Source: Iris pallida | Lineage: Eukaryota; Streptophyta; Magnoliopsida; Asparagales; Iridaceae | NCBI GenBank assembly: GCA_029216955.1 | Contig: JANAVB010015600.1 | Coordinates: 31,416,874 to 31,480,873 of the forward strand | Length of the DNA stretch: 64,000 nucleotides | Direction of reading: 5' to 3' | Part shown: positions 33,863 through 44,972 of the stretch, piece by piece | Numbering within the stretch: the first letter of the stretch is position 1 | How the letters are laid out: each line of letters starts with the position of its first letter | Position numbers and translations under genes: made by a program | The notes under the pieces: model-generated | Seen by the model: the letters and a program-made list of their open reading frames with translations, nothing else | Database searches by the model: none | What the model was told of the DNA's origin: nothing

Positions 33863-34161
33863 GAAGGTTTTAGCGCTTAGTCAGCAGTCCAACGATGCTT
33901 AGGTTCCCAAAATGGACTCGTAATTTTTCCTTTGGGAAATAAAAGAAAAGAGTAATTATTTGGGAAGGGGAAGGGTATTTTGGTCAACAAAGTTACAAAA
34001 GTGTGGCGGGCTTGTGCGTACACACGGGAGTTTGCTTCCGTACACGGTCCTATAGTAACTGCAAACAAATAGGAAGAAGCAACAAAAGTCTCGAGTGTTT
34101 AGGAGTTTGACGTAATATTTTCAATATCTTTTAATATTTCCTTAATTTATTACTTTGGTAG
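33863..34161. other. Upstream region of the ZIP gene
   Basis: No open frame of note. I could not identify a confident regulatory element beyond the TATA-like box. Confidence 0.4.
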
Positions 34162-34169
34162 GTTTCACG

Positions 34170-34808
34170 TAGGGGTGTGCATCGATCGATGATCGATCTA
34201 TTTGTCACAATCAAAGTCGAAACAAAGTTAATCGGTTTGAAAATAATCACAGCCGAACCAAACCAACCAATTGGTCGGTTCGGTTTTGAAACCGACCGAC
34301 TTGGTTCGGTTTGGATTGGTTCGGCTGATCGATTTTGATCAGACAAAAAATTTCAAGTATATAAAAGTGTTTCACAAAGTAAATTCACACAAAAATAAAT
34401 ACTAACCATCACATGTTTGGAAGATGTTTTTATGAGATACCAAAGTGGACAATAATATTCTAAATAAATCACTTGCATAATAAAATTCTTCTACAATTCA
34501 AAATGATTCTCGAAAATAAACCCTAACCCTAATAGATCTATGAATTGAAGATGGAAGATAAACAAACCATGAGATGGATAAATTGAACCGGATATAAACC
34601 TAACTTTAGGTTGTTACTAATTAGGTCCGATTTGGTTCGGTTTAAGTAATTTTTGGAATGACCAAACCGTGAACCGAACAAAATCGACCGATTTTCTAAA
34701 TAGTCAAAGCCGACCCAATCCGATCGGACCATCGGTTCGGTTAGAAACCGACCGATTCGATTTGGTTTGGTTCGATTTGGTGGGTTTGGTCCAAATATGC
34801 ACACCCTA
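34170..34808. mobile_element. hAT-type MITE with GGTTCGGTTT-rich interior
   Basis: Ends TAGGGGTGTGCA and TGCACACCCTA are inverted copies. The flanks GTTTCACG (34162-34169) and GTTTCACA (34809-34816) form an 8-base duplication with one difference, the hAT length. The interior holds many AACCGAACC/GGTTCGGTT repeats in inverted arrangement and no transposase. Confidence 0.85.
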
Positions 34809-34816
34809 GTTTCACA

Positions 34817-35466
34817 TGATAAGAAAGACAAATTTGGTTAATTTGTATTGAAGATGACGAATTTGAAAAAAAATTATATAAAGACATGAGGTGTCACATT
34901 CCAAAAAATGTCATCTCCCATGATGTTCCCTAATCGAGAAATCCTAATATTTGGGTGTGCCATTGCAGTTGGCACCTCCTTAGTATGTAGGACACCAACT
35001 ACAGTAGTGACCCAAGGATATTTTTTTTAAAACCAGAACAAATTGATTGATGGAAAGTTGGGATATCACAATTTATTTAATTTATTTTTGAATTTAAATT
35101 TTTTATAAACATTTTTTATTTGGTATCGTCCATACTTTATTGTCCGTGTCTACCCCCAAACCGAGCCTCCCTTGTCACCTCCTTTTCCAGAGCTGGCCTA
35201 CAATCTTTCCCTCTCGATTGGAACTTCTCCTGTCTCTGCAACAGTAGATTGGAACTTCTCCTGTCTCTGCAACAGTAGAAAAGAATAAGCCATTTTCTTT
35301 CAAACAGCAAATCAAGGTAATTTCCTAAACAAACCCCTGTTAATTAGATCATTGCAATTTAGCCTAAGACTTGCATGAATATGGAATAAGAGTTGAAACC
35401 TGTAGCATAACTAAACAACTAGAGTTGATGGATATTAAAAGAGCACAAGTTTTGTATATATATATA
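34817..35466. other. Spacer with a 32-base tandem duplication
   Basis: No gene is visible. GATTGGAACTTCTCCTGTCT and the following CTGCAACAGTA occur twice in tandem at about 35217-35279. Confidence 0.6.
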
Positions 35467-35579
35467 TTTTTAAAAGCAAATGATCTCTAGTCTAGTGGTT
35501 AAGAGAGATGCATGCGGTCCGAGTGGTCAGGAGTTCGAATTCTAGTGTAAGCGATTCCAAAAACTAATTACCCTTGCTT

Positions 35580-35582
<3 letters not shown>
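35467..35582 (+). mobile_element. tRNA-like SINE
   Basis: An A-box-like TAGTCTAGTGGTTAAG is followed by a B-box-like GAGTTCGAATTCT about 40 bases later. The unit runs into a TA microsatellite that could represent its tail. It is not a functional tRNA by its acceptor ends. Confidence 0.5.

Positions 35583-35633
<51 letters not shown>
35583..35633. repeat. TA microsatellite left of MITE copy 1
   Basis: A pure (TA)n run directly adjoining the MITE at 35634. Confidence 0.95.
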
Positions 35634-35637
<4 letters not shown>

Positions 35638-35826
35638 AGGGATCCGCATTTCCTCACTTTTGCATCCCCATGTATTCCCATGATAACACCATTAGATCTT
35701 GTTTAAGTCATCTAATCTTAACCGTTAAAAAATTAACGATTAAGATTAGATAACTTAAACAAGATCCAATGGATGTGAAAGAGGGGATGCATGGAAGATG
35801 CAAAAGTAAGAAAATGCGGATCTCTC

Positions 35827-35831
<5 letters not shown>
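35634..35831. mobile_element. TA-embedded MITE, copy 1
   Basis: About 198 bases with inverted ends (AGAGGGATCCGCAT facing ATGCGGATCTCTCC) and a long internal inverted repeat (TCTAATCTTAACCGTTAA facing TTAACGATTAAGATTAGA), flanked on both sides by long (TA)n runs. A second, clearly related copy lies at 41329-41535, also within (TA)n. This resembles the reported habit of the rice Micron MITE, which sits in TA microsatellites. Confidence 0.85.

Positions 35832-35910
<79 letters not shown>
35831..35910. repeat. TA microsatellite right of MITE copy 1
   Basis: A pure (TA)n run of about 80 bases between the MITE and the hAT element that starts at 35914. Confidence 0.95.
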
Positions 35911-35913
<3 letters not shown>

Positions 35914-36104
35914 CAGGGACGGATCCAAAGGGGAGGTGGGGTACTGGGGTGGGGTGGAGCCCACCCCGAAAAAAAAATTCATTCTTTTTTTTTTTTTCCA
36001 TATAATTTTTTATTTTTAATTTTTTTTTCTATGGGCTAGTCTACTTCTAGCCCAACCTAATTCATTATAGTCCACCCCAGCTTCAATTTCTGGATTCGCT
36101 CCTG
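35914..36104. mobile_element. Short hAT-type MITE
   Basis: Ends CAGGGACGGATCCA and TGGATTCGCTCCTG are imperfect inverted repeats. The flanks TATATCTC and TATATGTC are an 8-base duplication with one mismatch. It has 191 bases and no coding capacity. Confidence 0.8.
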
Positions 36105-36314
36105 TATATGTCCATCCTGAAATCGTCCGCCACCTAGCCGTTTTCAGCCTTACGCCTCTCCTCATGGTAGTTAATATATAACTTATTATATAAATGAGTT
36201 GAACTGAATATATTCACATGTGTTGCCTGGTGATAGGCATGCATCAACATCAAATTAATGGTATATTAATGGCACTTATTACTGTTAATAGTTAAATTTT
36301 ATAATACAATGACT

Positions 36315-36874
36315 TAGTGGCGGATCTAGGATTACAATTCACGGAAAGAACAATTATTAGGAGGTTCGGAGACAACATACATTTTTTTTTGGCATAATAA
36401 TATAATATTATATTAAATATTACTATTTTATATAATAAAATATTATATTTTATAATCGTTTTCTATGAATTTTAATACTTTGAAAATGTTTAACTACAAC
36501 ATCATTTATAATACTACTTATAATCAACTCTTTTCTATGAAGTATATTTTCTGATAAAAGTACTAAGTGTTTGTAAATATTTAGTATTTGTTATAATCCA
36601 TAGTATGCTTTTAATATGTAAGTTAATTAGAAGGAATGCAGGTATTTGTTACATTACCAGATAATTAGTCTAATTTAGCATACTTTAGAGGCATAAATTT
36701 AAAGTATGCAATAATATGTAGGATTCTATGAATTTTTTTTCTAATCTAAAATTCCAACCAATTAATTTGGAGTAGACATATAACAAATATTAAAATTTGG
36801 AAGATCCTTCGTAACAAAATGGAAGGAAAAAAAAAATCTCTGGGGGGCTGGAACTCCATGTGGATCCGCCATTG
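36315..36874. mobile_element. hAT-like MITE, diverged
   Basis: TAGTGGCGGATCTA at the left faces TGGATCCGCCATTG at the right. Flanks CAATGACT and CGAAGACT match in six of eight bases, fitting an older insertion. The interior is AT-rich and non-coding. Confidence 0.6.
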
Positions 36875-36946
36875 CGAAGACTTACAAATATGTGGTTACC
36901 TCACAGTCTCGACTCTTTTGAAAAAAATATCCCTAATTTCATATAC

Positions 36947-37902
36947 GGGTAAAGTGCAAAAAACCCCTCGTTAGATACCCGCCTTTTGCGTAGAAAGACC
37001 TTTTAGTCATATTTAGCAAATAAAGACCTCCGTAATCTATGACTTGCTCGGTCAGCCCCCTACCGTTAGTTTTGACCGTTAGTTGACCGTTAGTGATTTT
37101 TTTTTACAAAAAAAAAACCTAATCTACCCCTCCCCTTCCCACCAGCACCCCCCTCTTCCCCATCAGCCCCGGCGAGCCGCCCCCCTCCCCGCCCCGGCGA
37201 GCCCCCACCCTCCCCACCCCGGCGAGCCCCCACCCTCTCCGTCCCGGCGAGCTCCCCCTGTCCCCGTCCCGGCGAGCCCTTCCCCCCCTCCACGCCCCGG
37301 CGAGCCGCGGCGAGCCCCCGCCCCCCCTCTCCCCGCCCCCGACGAGCTCCCCCCCTCCCCACCCCGGCGAGCCCCCCTCCCCCCTCCACGCCCGGCGAGC
37401 CGCCTCCCCCTCCCCCCCTCCACGCCCCGGCGAGCCCCCGTCCTCCCCTCTCCCCCGCCCCGGCGAGCCCCCCCTCCCCTCTCCCCGCCCCGGCGAGCCC
37501 CCCTTCCCTCTCCCCCGCCCTGACGAGCTCCCCCCTCCCCACCCAGGCGAGCCCCCCTCCCCCCTCCACGCCCGGCGAGCCGCCTCCCCCCCTCCATGCC
37601 CCGGCGAGCCCCCCTCCCCTCTCTCCGCCCCGACGAGCTCCCCCTCTCCGTTGCCCCGGCGAGCCACCCCCCCTCCCCGCTCCGGCGAGCCCCGCCCCCC
37701 TCCTCCTCCTCCCCGCGCCACCGGAGAGAGAGAGAGGGGGGGGGGAAGAGAGGGGTAAAATGGTCATTGTACAGGCCACTTAACTCCAGTTAACGGAAAA
37801 GGGGCTAAATGAGCATATTTCATAATTTTGGATTTGTTAAGAGCATGGGGTCTTTTAGTGCAAAAAGCGGATATCTAACGAGGGGTTTTTTGCACTTTAC
37901 CC
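36947..37902. mobile_element. MULE-like element with GC-rich minisatellite cargo
   Basis: Terminal inverted repeats start GGGTAAAGTGCAAAAAACCC and extend over about 35 bases (to CGTTAGATACCCG, matched by CGGATATCTAACG). The flanks TTTCATATAC at 36937-36946 and 37903-37912 are identical, fitting a 9-10-base Mutator-type duplication. There is no transposase. The interior is dominated by a CCCCGGCGAGCC minisatellite, so it is non-autonomous. Confidence 0.85.
37127..37735. repeat. CCCCGGCGAGCC minisatellite
   Basis: About 25 units of CCCCGGCGAGCC or CCCCGACGAGCT with C/T-rich filler of 15-30 bases. It lacks stop codons in several frames, giving Pro-rich and Gly/Arg-rich open frames of 140-230 codons on both strands that are compositional. 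Confidence 0.9.
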
Positions 37903-37912
37903 TTTCATATAC

Positions 37913-39005
37913 TATACAACCATATTTATACAAGTATAAATAAGGTATCACATAGATGTTATGTAGCTAAACTTGAGTGACCCCTGTTGGCTGGGTACTC
38001 CTTCATGTATTTCATGTTGATTTCATTTGATTTATCACCTGCGTACTTGGATTCCTATATGTGATTTGTCTTGACAGACTTGGAATCCTATTTCCTTAGG
38101 CGAGAATATTATATTAGACATTAATTATTATCCCTCGATCATTAGTGCATTACTGAGATGCGATATAAATATGTTTTAGAATTGTTAGTGTCTCACCAGA
38201 CTACAATCATTATTACATAATTTATTTGTTGCCACAATTTTTAGACGACTCAATTTTGAACCATTTCTAAGCCTCCTAATAAAGAATAGAGATGTATGTT
38301 ATGATTAGACCTGTCAATTAGGCCGAGCTGGCTCAGTCCGGCACGAGTCCAGTCCGAAAAATGGCCCATGTGCCAATCTGGCCCGAATAATCTTGAGCCG
38401 GGCTGAAAATCTATTTAATTAATCAAATTTAACGACATATTTAATAATATGAAGTTTTTAATCTCATATTTTCATTTATTTAAATATTTGGTCAAATTTT
38501 TTAATATATTTTATTTACCACTGAGTCAATTTATACTCGTACCTATGCGATCCCCAACTTTTACAAAAAAATTACTGTAGCGATATGAATTTATAGAAGA
38601 TTAGCCAAAACGATAAAAGTTTCTCAAAATTAGAAAGAACGATACATATCGATAGACGGAGTGGCGGAAAACGAGCCATGCTCAATTTCCGCCAGACCGT
38701 CCGGTGGAAATTGGAAATGGGCAGGGGTGGTTAGTTTTGGTTCGGTTCACTACAGTGGGGACTTGGGTAGGAGGTTGGGGGTTCGGATAGGGTTTAATGA
38801 GGAGTTGGGTGGGTGGGTGGTTGGGGGTTAGGAGTTGGTGGTTGGAGTTAAGAAGGTTCTTCCTATATATGAAGAGGAGTGAAGTTAAGATGAGTGAAGA
38901 AAGTTCAGAGGACTAGAAGAGAAACCAAGAAGAAGGAGAAGAAGAGAACGAAAGAGAAAGATGTTAGTTTACTTTTTTAATTAGTCTTTAATTATATTTA
39001 CTAAT
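37913..39005. other. Spacer, no gene recognised
   Basis: AT-rich sequence. At 38300-38405 a stretch with GGCCGAGCTGGCTC and GAGCCGGGCTGAAAAT looks like part of a hAT-type MITE without a clear partner end. A G-rich stretch lies at 38755-38850. Confidence 0.4.
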
Positions 39006-39014
39006 ATTAGTATT

Positions 39015-39365
39015 ATTCATATCCTAACCCTAATCTAAATCCTAATACTAAGCCTAACCCTAACCATAATCCAAACACTAATCCTAACCCTAACCCAAGC
39101 CCTTATCCTACCAAACACTAAGCCTAATCCTAACCCTAATCTAGACCCCAACCCTAATCCAAACCGTAAACATAAACTAAACCCTAAGCCTAATCCTAAC
39201 CCTAATCTAGGCCCCAACCCTAATCCAAATCCTAAACATAAACTAAACCCTAACCTAATCCAATCCCCTACCCTAATATAAACCCTACTCCTAACCTACC
39301 ATACTCTTAACCTTTACCCTAATCCTAATCCAAACCCTACTACTAACCTCAACCCTAACCCTTAT
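39015..39365. repeat. Degenerate telomere-like CCCTAA repeats
   Basis: More than thirty imperfect CCTAA, CCCTAAT or CCTAATCC units occur in one orientation, related to the plant telomere unit CCCTAAA but irregular in length. Confidence 0.75.
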
Positions 39366-40170
39366 AGTGCCCCATCCTGATAGGCAGTAGACTATATAAT
39401 ATGCTCGCGGCGAGTCTGACTCGGTCGAAAATTTAGATGGCTAGTCTGACTCGATCGCTGAGCTGGCTTACGATAACACTTTGTGGCATCAAATAAATCG
39501 ATTTGGATGAATATTACGAGAATCGATACAACTAATGGAACAACTTCTGTTGGAATAAGTCCTACATGCAGCAGACTGCGTCTCGACGAGTGAGCTCTAT
39601 ATAAGAGTCCCTTCGACGGGACCAGACTGTTGTATGGTTTTATTGAGTTTTCGCTTATTGGTTTTGATGAATGTGTTTTCGCGTCAATTTTTGCATTCAT
39701 TCTACGAATTTCAAAATGAAGAATTAAAGAAGGGATTATGATAAAATGTTGGTACCATTGCAGGAGCTCGCATAACTTAAACTTGAACGTTACGAAGCGC
39801 TTCGACTCTCGGCACGATCAAATACTTGGTGGGTGGTTCGGTCCCTTCTTTTCTACTCCTTTCTGCAAATAAAATGCTGTTTTGCCTCGAATTATTCAAA
39901 TCGACGATGCCAAGTTAAATGCATGCCAAATCACTAAGATCAAGACTCAGGATAACTATATCGATTTAGAGTAATTTACTCTAAAAATATAAGTTTCACA
40001 CCAAAAAGAGAAAAGTTAAGATTCTAGAAAAGAGAGAGATTATTTCATGATCTGTAAAATATAATAAAACGTCGGTTGCGGCATATGGTGCCTCGGTAAA
40101 TTTGGTGCCTACGGGGCGCTAAATCAGAACGTACGGCTTTAAACAAAGGAACACTCGAATGAGTCAAATG
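39366..40170. other. Spacer, no gene recognised
   Basis: No coding feature or clear element end. It directly adjoins the minus-strand LTR start at 40171. Confidence 0.4.
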
Positions 40171-41231
40171 TGTCATGACCCACACCCGAATATTCGAGTA
40201 CGAGTAGGTGGGCCACGTCCAGCCTATGCCGCAATATCGACGGTAGAACACGGTTAAGTACCCAATAATATCTACACTATCTATATGATCCACAATGACA
40301 CATGTACTCAAATCACATCACAAATAGCTAAGAAAGATATAGAATATGAAAGATATCAATAATACTGAAACAACTAAAGTCTACAAATGAACATACATAA
40401 CAAGAATGTATCGAAGATAAATCTGATAACGAAACACACAAAAATGGCCTAGAGCTCTCCAGAGGTCAACTCACGATCTAAAGTACATCGAGATCTGTCA
40501 TTACGAAGTCCAGAGTGTGGGGAATAACATTACCTAAAAATAGTTATCCAGTCAGGATTGGAAAGAAGTACATAACTCTGAAAATAGTCCATTGCATGGT
40601 AGAAAATATATAACTCGTAATAGAATAAAATACATGATGTACTGGAATAGGAATACAGTAAAATAGAGAAACAGCATCATGAAGATATAAGAAAACTGAG
40701 TACATGAACAAGATATAGAATATGTTAACTTAAAATAAACATTAAGTTATTTAGAGCACAAGACAGTTATGTGATTAGTTTAGCTTGTACATAATTATTC
40801 TACGGTAACTCGCTTATGCGTGAAAGGTATAATCGACATATACATGATTACACTAAGGGATTTAATCACATAACTATTTCTACTCTCCCACCCCTAGGGG
40901 TGCAACTCGGGCGGTTTGGGTCGGGCTTGAGGTCAACTCGAGCCCGACCCGATGAATCATAAGCCTAGCCCAAGCCAAAGTCCGGCCCGACCTCGGGTTC
41001 AACATATGAAGCCCAAGACTGAGTTCGAAGGATCGGGTTGGGTCGGGTACATTGGGTTTATCGGGTTCTAATATAATATTTGAAATAATTTTAAACAAAA
41101 GTAATATTAGACACATAATCAAATAGCAATCAAGTCTTGATCATAACAAATTACAAACTGAAATAAAATTTAGGATAAGGAGTTGAAGAGTTTGAGTGGA
41201 AAAATTTAGAATTTAAAGTTTTTATTTAAGA

Positions 41232-41236
<5 letters not shown>

Positions 41237-41289
<53 letters not shown>

Positions 41290-41294
41290 GAGGG

Positions 41295-41328
<34 letters not shown>
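41237..41328. repeat. TA microsatellites left of MITE copy 2
   Basis: Two (TA)n runs separated by GAGGAGGGAAATA, whose GAGGAGGGA is also the start of the MITE, suggesting a partial extra MITE end. Confidence 0.9.
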
Positions 41329-41331
<3 letters not shown>

Positions 41332-41531
41332 GAGGGATCCACATCTCCGATTTTCTGCATCCCCAAACATCCCCATGCTATCCACCGTTGGATGTTCTTT
41401 TAAGTCACATAATCTTAACCATTGATTCAAATGGTTCAAATTAATGGTTAAAATTAGATAACTTAAACAAGATCCAACGGTTGTTAACATGAGGATGCTT
41501 GGGGATGTAAAAAATAAGGGGATGTGGATCC

Positions 41532-41535
<4 letters not shown>
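41329..41535. mobile_element. TA-embedded MITE, copy 2
   Basis: Ends GAGGGATCCACATC and GATGTGGATCCCTC are perfect inverted repeats. The interior shares CATCCCCA, AATCTTAACC and TTAACAAGATCC-type blocks in the same order as copy 1 at 35634-35831 and is likewise flanked by (TA)n on both sides. It is nested in the hAT element at 40895-41792. Confidence 0.88.

Positions 41536-41609
<74 letters not shown>
41536..41609. repeat. TA microsatellite right of MITE copy 2
   Basis: A pure (TA)n run of about 74 bases. Confidence 0.95.
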
Positions 41610-41611
<2 letters not shown>

Positions 41612-42615
41612 TCGGGTTTTGGGTTCTTCGGGTAACCCGACACATGAACCCGAGCCCAACCCAATTTTTTATCGATTTTAAATATTTTAACCCAAATCCG
41701 AGCCCGAACCTGCGTATCTTCAAACTTAACCCAACCTATTAACTGGTTCACCCGATCGGGCTCGGGTTTGGCCCGCCCGAGTTGCACCCATACCCACCCC
41801 CAATCAATACACATGGATCTGATCATGGCACGTTACGTACATGATTATTAGTTTGTACATGAAGCACATGTGAGCACATGCGAGTATATGAGAGTACATG
41901 AGAGTACATGAATAATACGAATACAAAAAGTAGATGATGTACATGATAAAGTACATGAACATGAAATACCCGATGTACCCGATAAGGGATAACATCTCCT
42001 AACAAGATCCATTTAGTATCAATCCGTGTAACAATGTGTCAGCATCAAGTAAAGTAGTTTGGAGCATGTAATATAGATACTATAATGATGAAAACAATCA
42101 GAGAATGTACTCGCCTCCATTTAGTTGGAGTCGACGTGCAAGATACGAACGTGTCGACACGGAATATGTACGATGCTAAGCTCTACAAGATGGTCCCAAA
42201 TGCCAGCACATGCAGTTCCATTGAGCTCAAAATAGTCTAAATAGCCTAGTTTCATATATAGAAGCCCAAAATCAGAGTTCGGCACGATAATCAGATCAAG
42301 AAATAGGAAACGACTAAACTAGTCGCGATCTATGATTTCGAAAGAAAGAATATAAGTAAATAAATATAACTAATTTTTGAAAATCATTTATAATGTCTAG
42401 AAACTATATTTGTATTAATCAAAGTATTTTTAGATAATATTTGAAAGCCTGATAAATCATACTAGTACTAAAACTCAATTTTAGTCAAACATGGTTTTAA
42501 GTCAAAACTTGATAACAATATTTCATAAATATTATTATGTTATAAGTAAAGTTAAACTAATCAGAAAAATGGTTTTCTATAAAGGCCAAAAAAATATAAC
42601 GAAAGCCTTTCATTT

Positions 42616-44370
42616 TGTAACCACCACTTTTCTAGATTAGGGGTATTTTGGTAATTGTATGATTTTCAATTTTTGATTATTTTATAATATGTTAATTGGT
42701 GCTTTTGTGTTAGTAGTTTGGTTTAACCTTAGATAACGATAATTAGAGACTAACCACGTCATTAGAGGCATAGTTATCATTTTATATTAGAATTTAAGTT
42801 CTATTCTAAATTAGGAAACTTTTTAAGTCATTTTAGGGTTTTTATTTGCTTTTTGGGCTTTTGCTAAAAGGCCTTTTATTAACTTAAGTTGTAGTTGGGC
42901 CTTATGACTATACCCTAACCCTAATTCCAGCATGTGTCCGACCAACACAGCCTCCCTCTTATATAAACACATCATGTAGCCACCAAGCCATTTTTGTAAA
43001 ACCCTAATTTCTACATTCTTCAAAGTATCCTCCATTCTCCAATTCTCATCCAAATCCGACCAAACGAATTTTGTTGCGATCCTTGGGAGGAGGAGAACTT
43101 GTTGGAGGCTAGCTAGCAAGGAATTGGAGGCGTTTGACCGTAGGATTTGGGTGTCGAGACGTTTTGGAGACTTTTACATTTAGATTCCAACTCACAATAG
43201 GTAAATACTTCTAAACTCTTTTAAATTCTGATTTCTCTTCATAAAATCATGCATCTAGATACCCTAGACTTGTAGATGTAGTTTGGTAAGATTTCGTGTC
43301 CGTTTGATATATGTATCGGAGGCGTGTCTGTGTATTATTATAACATGTGTTTGATGAATTCTTTCTAAGAATTAAAAGTTGTTATTTTTCAAAACTAATT
43401 TCATATTATTGTAGCCCTATATGAGGGGATTCTAAAACATATTTTTTGGGTTTATTTTGACACTTTTTTCGTGTCCAAATCGGACACGGGAATGTAGCAC
43501 GAGGCCCGTGCACTATCCTGTGCACTGTCCTACATCTCGAGTGCCATAACTCGATGGACACGACTCGGTCTGGACTGAAAATTGGTGTACACGTGGGAGC
43601 AACCTCTGCCCACATGCTCACAAAATTTTACGAGATTTTTTGTTGAGTGTGCATGAAGTTATCGCAGCCGCATGGATTTCGGGCTGCTGTGCACACGCAA
43701 GTTTTTGACCCTGACACGGGTTTATAACTCGGACACGAGGACACGTGGACTCGAGACAGGGTGTCCAACACCTAGCTTTATACCTAGGCTACCCATGGAC
43801 ACGAGCACGTGACACGTGGACTTGTGTGTCGTGTCCTAGGTGGGCCGACACGCGTGTACGAGGCAGCACACACGCGCACGTGCATCCTCCCCTGACACGG
43901 AGTTCGTGCGTGGACACGGCGACTCGTGGACATGATGCAGGCCTTGGGATACGTACCCTAACACCCTACCTACCCTCTGGCACGAGCACGAGACTTCTCG
44001 TTGGTTACGGCGAGTCCTACGTTGCTCGATACACCCTACACACACGTACATGACACTGTTTTCAGATACGCACTGTTTGGACACAACTTGGACACAGTTT
44101 TGGCTCGGTATGAACACGAGCATGTCACACACATACCCCTTTTCCTATTTCCCAGTTTGCATAAGGTATGGTTGTGTGTTTGAGATTTTAGGTTGTGAGT
44201 TGGGATGAGGTATGGTTATGTTGTTTTCGAAATTTGATATTTAAGAATTGGATTTGGTTTTTGAGTTGAGCTTTCTATTCTCATATTTTGGTATGTTAAG
44301 TTTTGTGTTTTGAGATTTAACAGCTAACTGGAATTTGGATTAGTTAGTCTTATCGAGTTTTCTTCACATT
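42616..44370 (+). mobile_element. Plus-strand LTR-like fragment
   Basis: It starts TGTAACCACCAC, like an LTR 5' end. A TATA-like CTTATATAAACAC lies at 42957, followed by a leader resembling the other LTRs. Between 43480 and 44130 it is rich in GGACACG/CGTGTCC words. No coding region or primer site is seen and the 3' end is not clear before the TA tract at 44377. Confidence 0.5.
43480..44130. repeat. Degenerate GGACACG-rich block
   Basis: GGACACG, GACACGTGGAC, CGTGTCC and related words recur irregularly. Composition is sharply higher in GC than the surroundings. It occupies a position like that of the minisatellites in the other LTRs. Confidence 0.55.
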
Positions 44371-44374
44371 TGGG

Positions 44375-44864
<490 letters not shown>

Positions 44865-44972
44865 AATTTTATTCCAGAAAGGCTGAAAATGCCGAAGCCT
44901 GTACAAGTATACCCTTAGGCACAACATGCCGTCGCCTATACAAGTATACCAACAGAACACGAAACCAGAAGG

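Larger units (their letters stand above)
40895..41792. mobile_element. hAT-type element, GGGTCGGGCT-rich, with nested MITE
   Basis: TAGGGGTGCAACTCGGGC and GCCCGAGTTGCACCCATA form inverted ends. The flanks CCCACCCC (40887-40894 and 41793-41800) are an exact 8-base duplication. No transposase is visible. The interior is rich in CGGGTCGGG/CCCGACCCG motifs and is interrupted by TA microsatellites and the TA-embedded MITE. Confidence 0.88.
40171..42600 (-). mobile_element. Minus-strand LTR (solo or 3'), with nested hAT element
   Basis: It starts TGTCATGACCCACACCC, the inverse of the LTR ends elsewhere (GGGTCRTGACA). Inverse forms of the conserved internal motifs follow: GTTATCCAGTCAGGATTGG near 40543 and CAGAGAATGTACTCGCCT near 42100. 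No primer site lies to its left, so it is not a 5' LTR. The right boundary is uncertain, perhaps near 42600 where plus-oriented LTR-like sequence begins. A hAT element (40895-41792) interrupts it. Confidence 0.65.

Noticed and set aside
37090..37779. Open frames of 140-230 codons on both strands (Gly/Arg-rich and Pro-rich)
   Set aside because: They follow only from the CCCCGGCGAGCC minisatellite, which lacks stops in several frames. There is no domain, no codon structure, and opposite-strand frames overlap.
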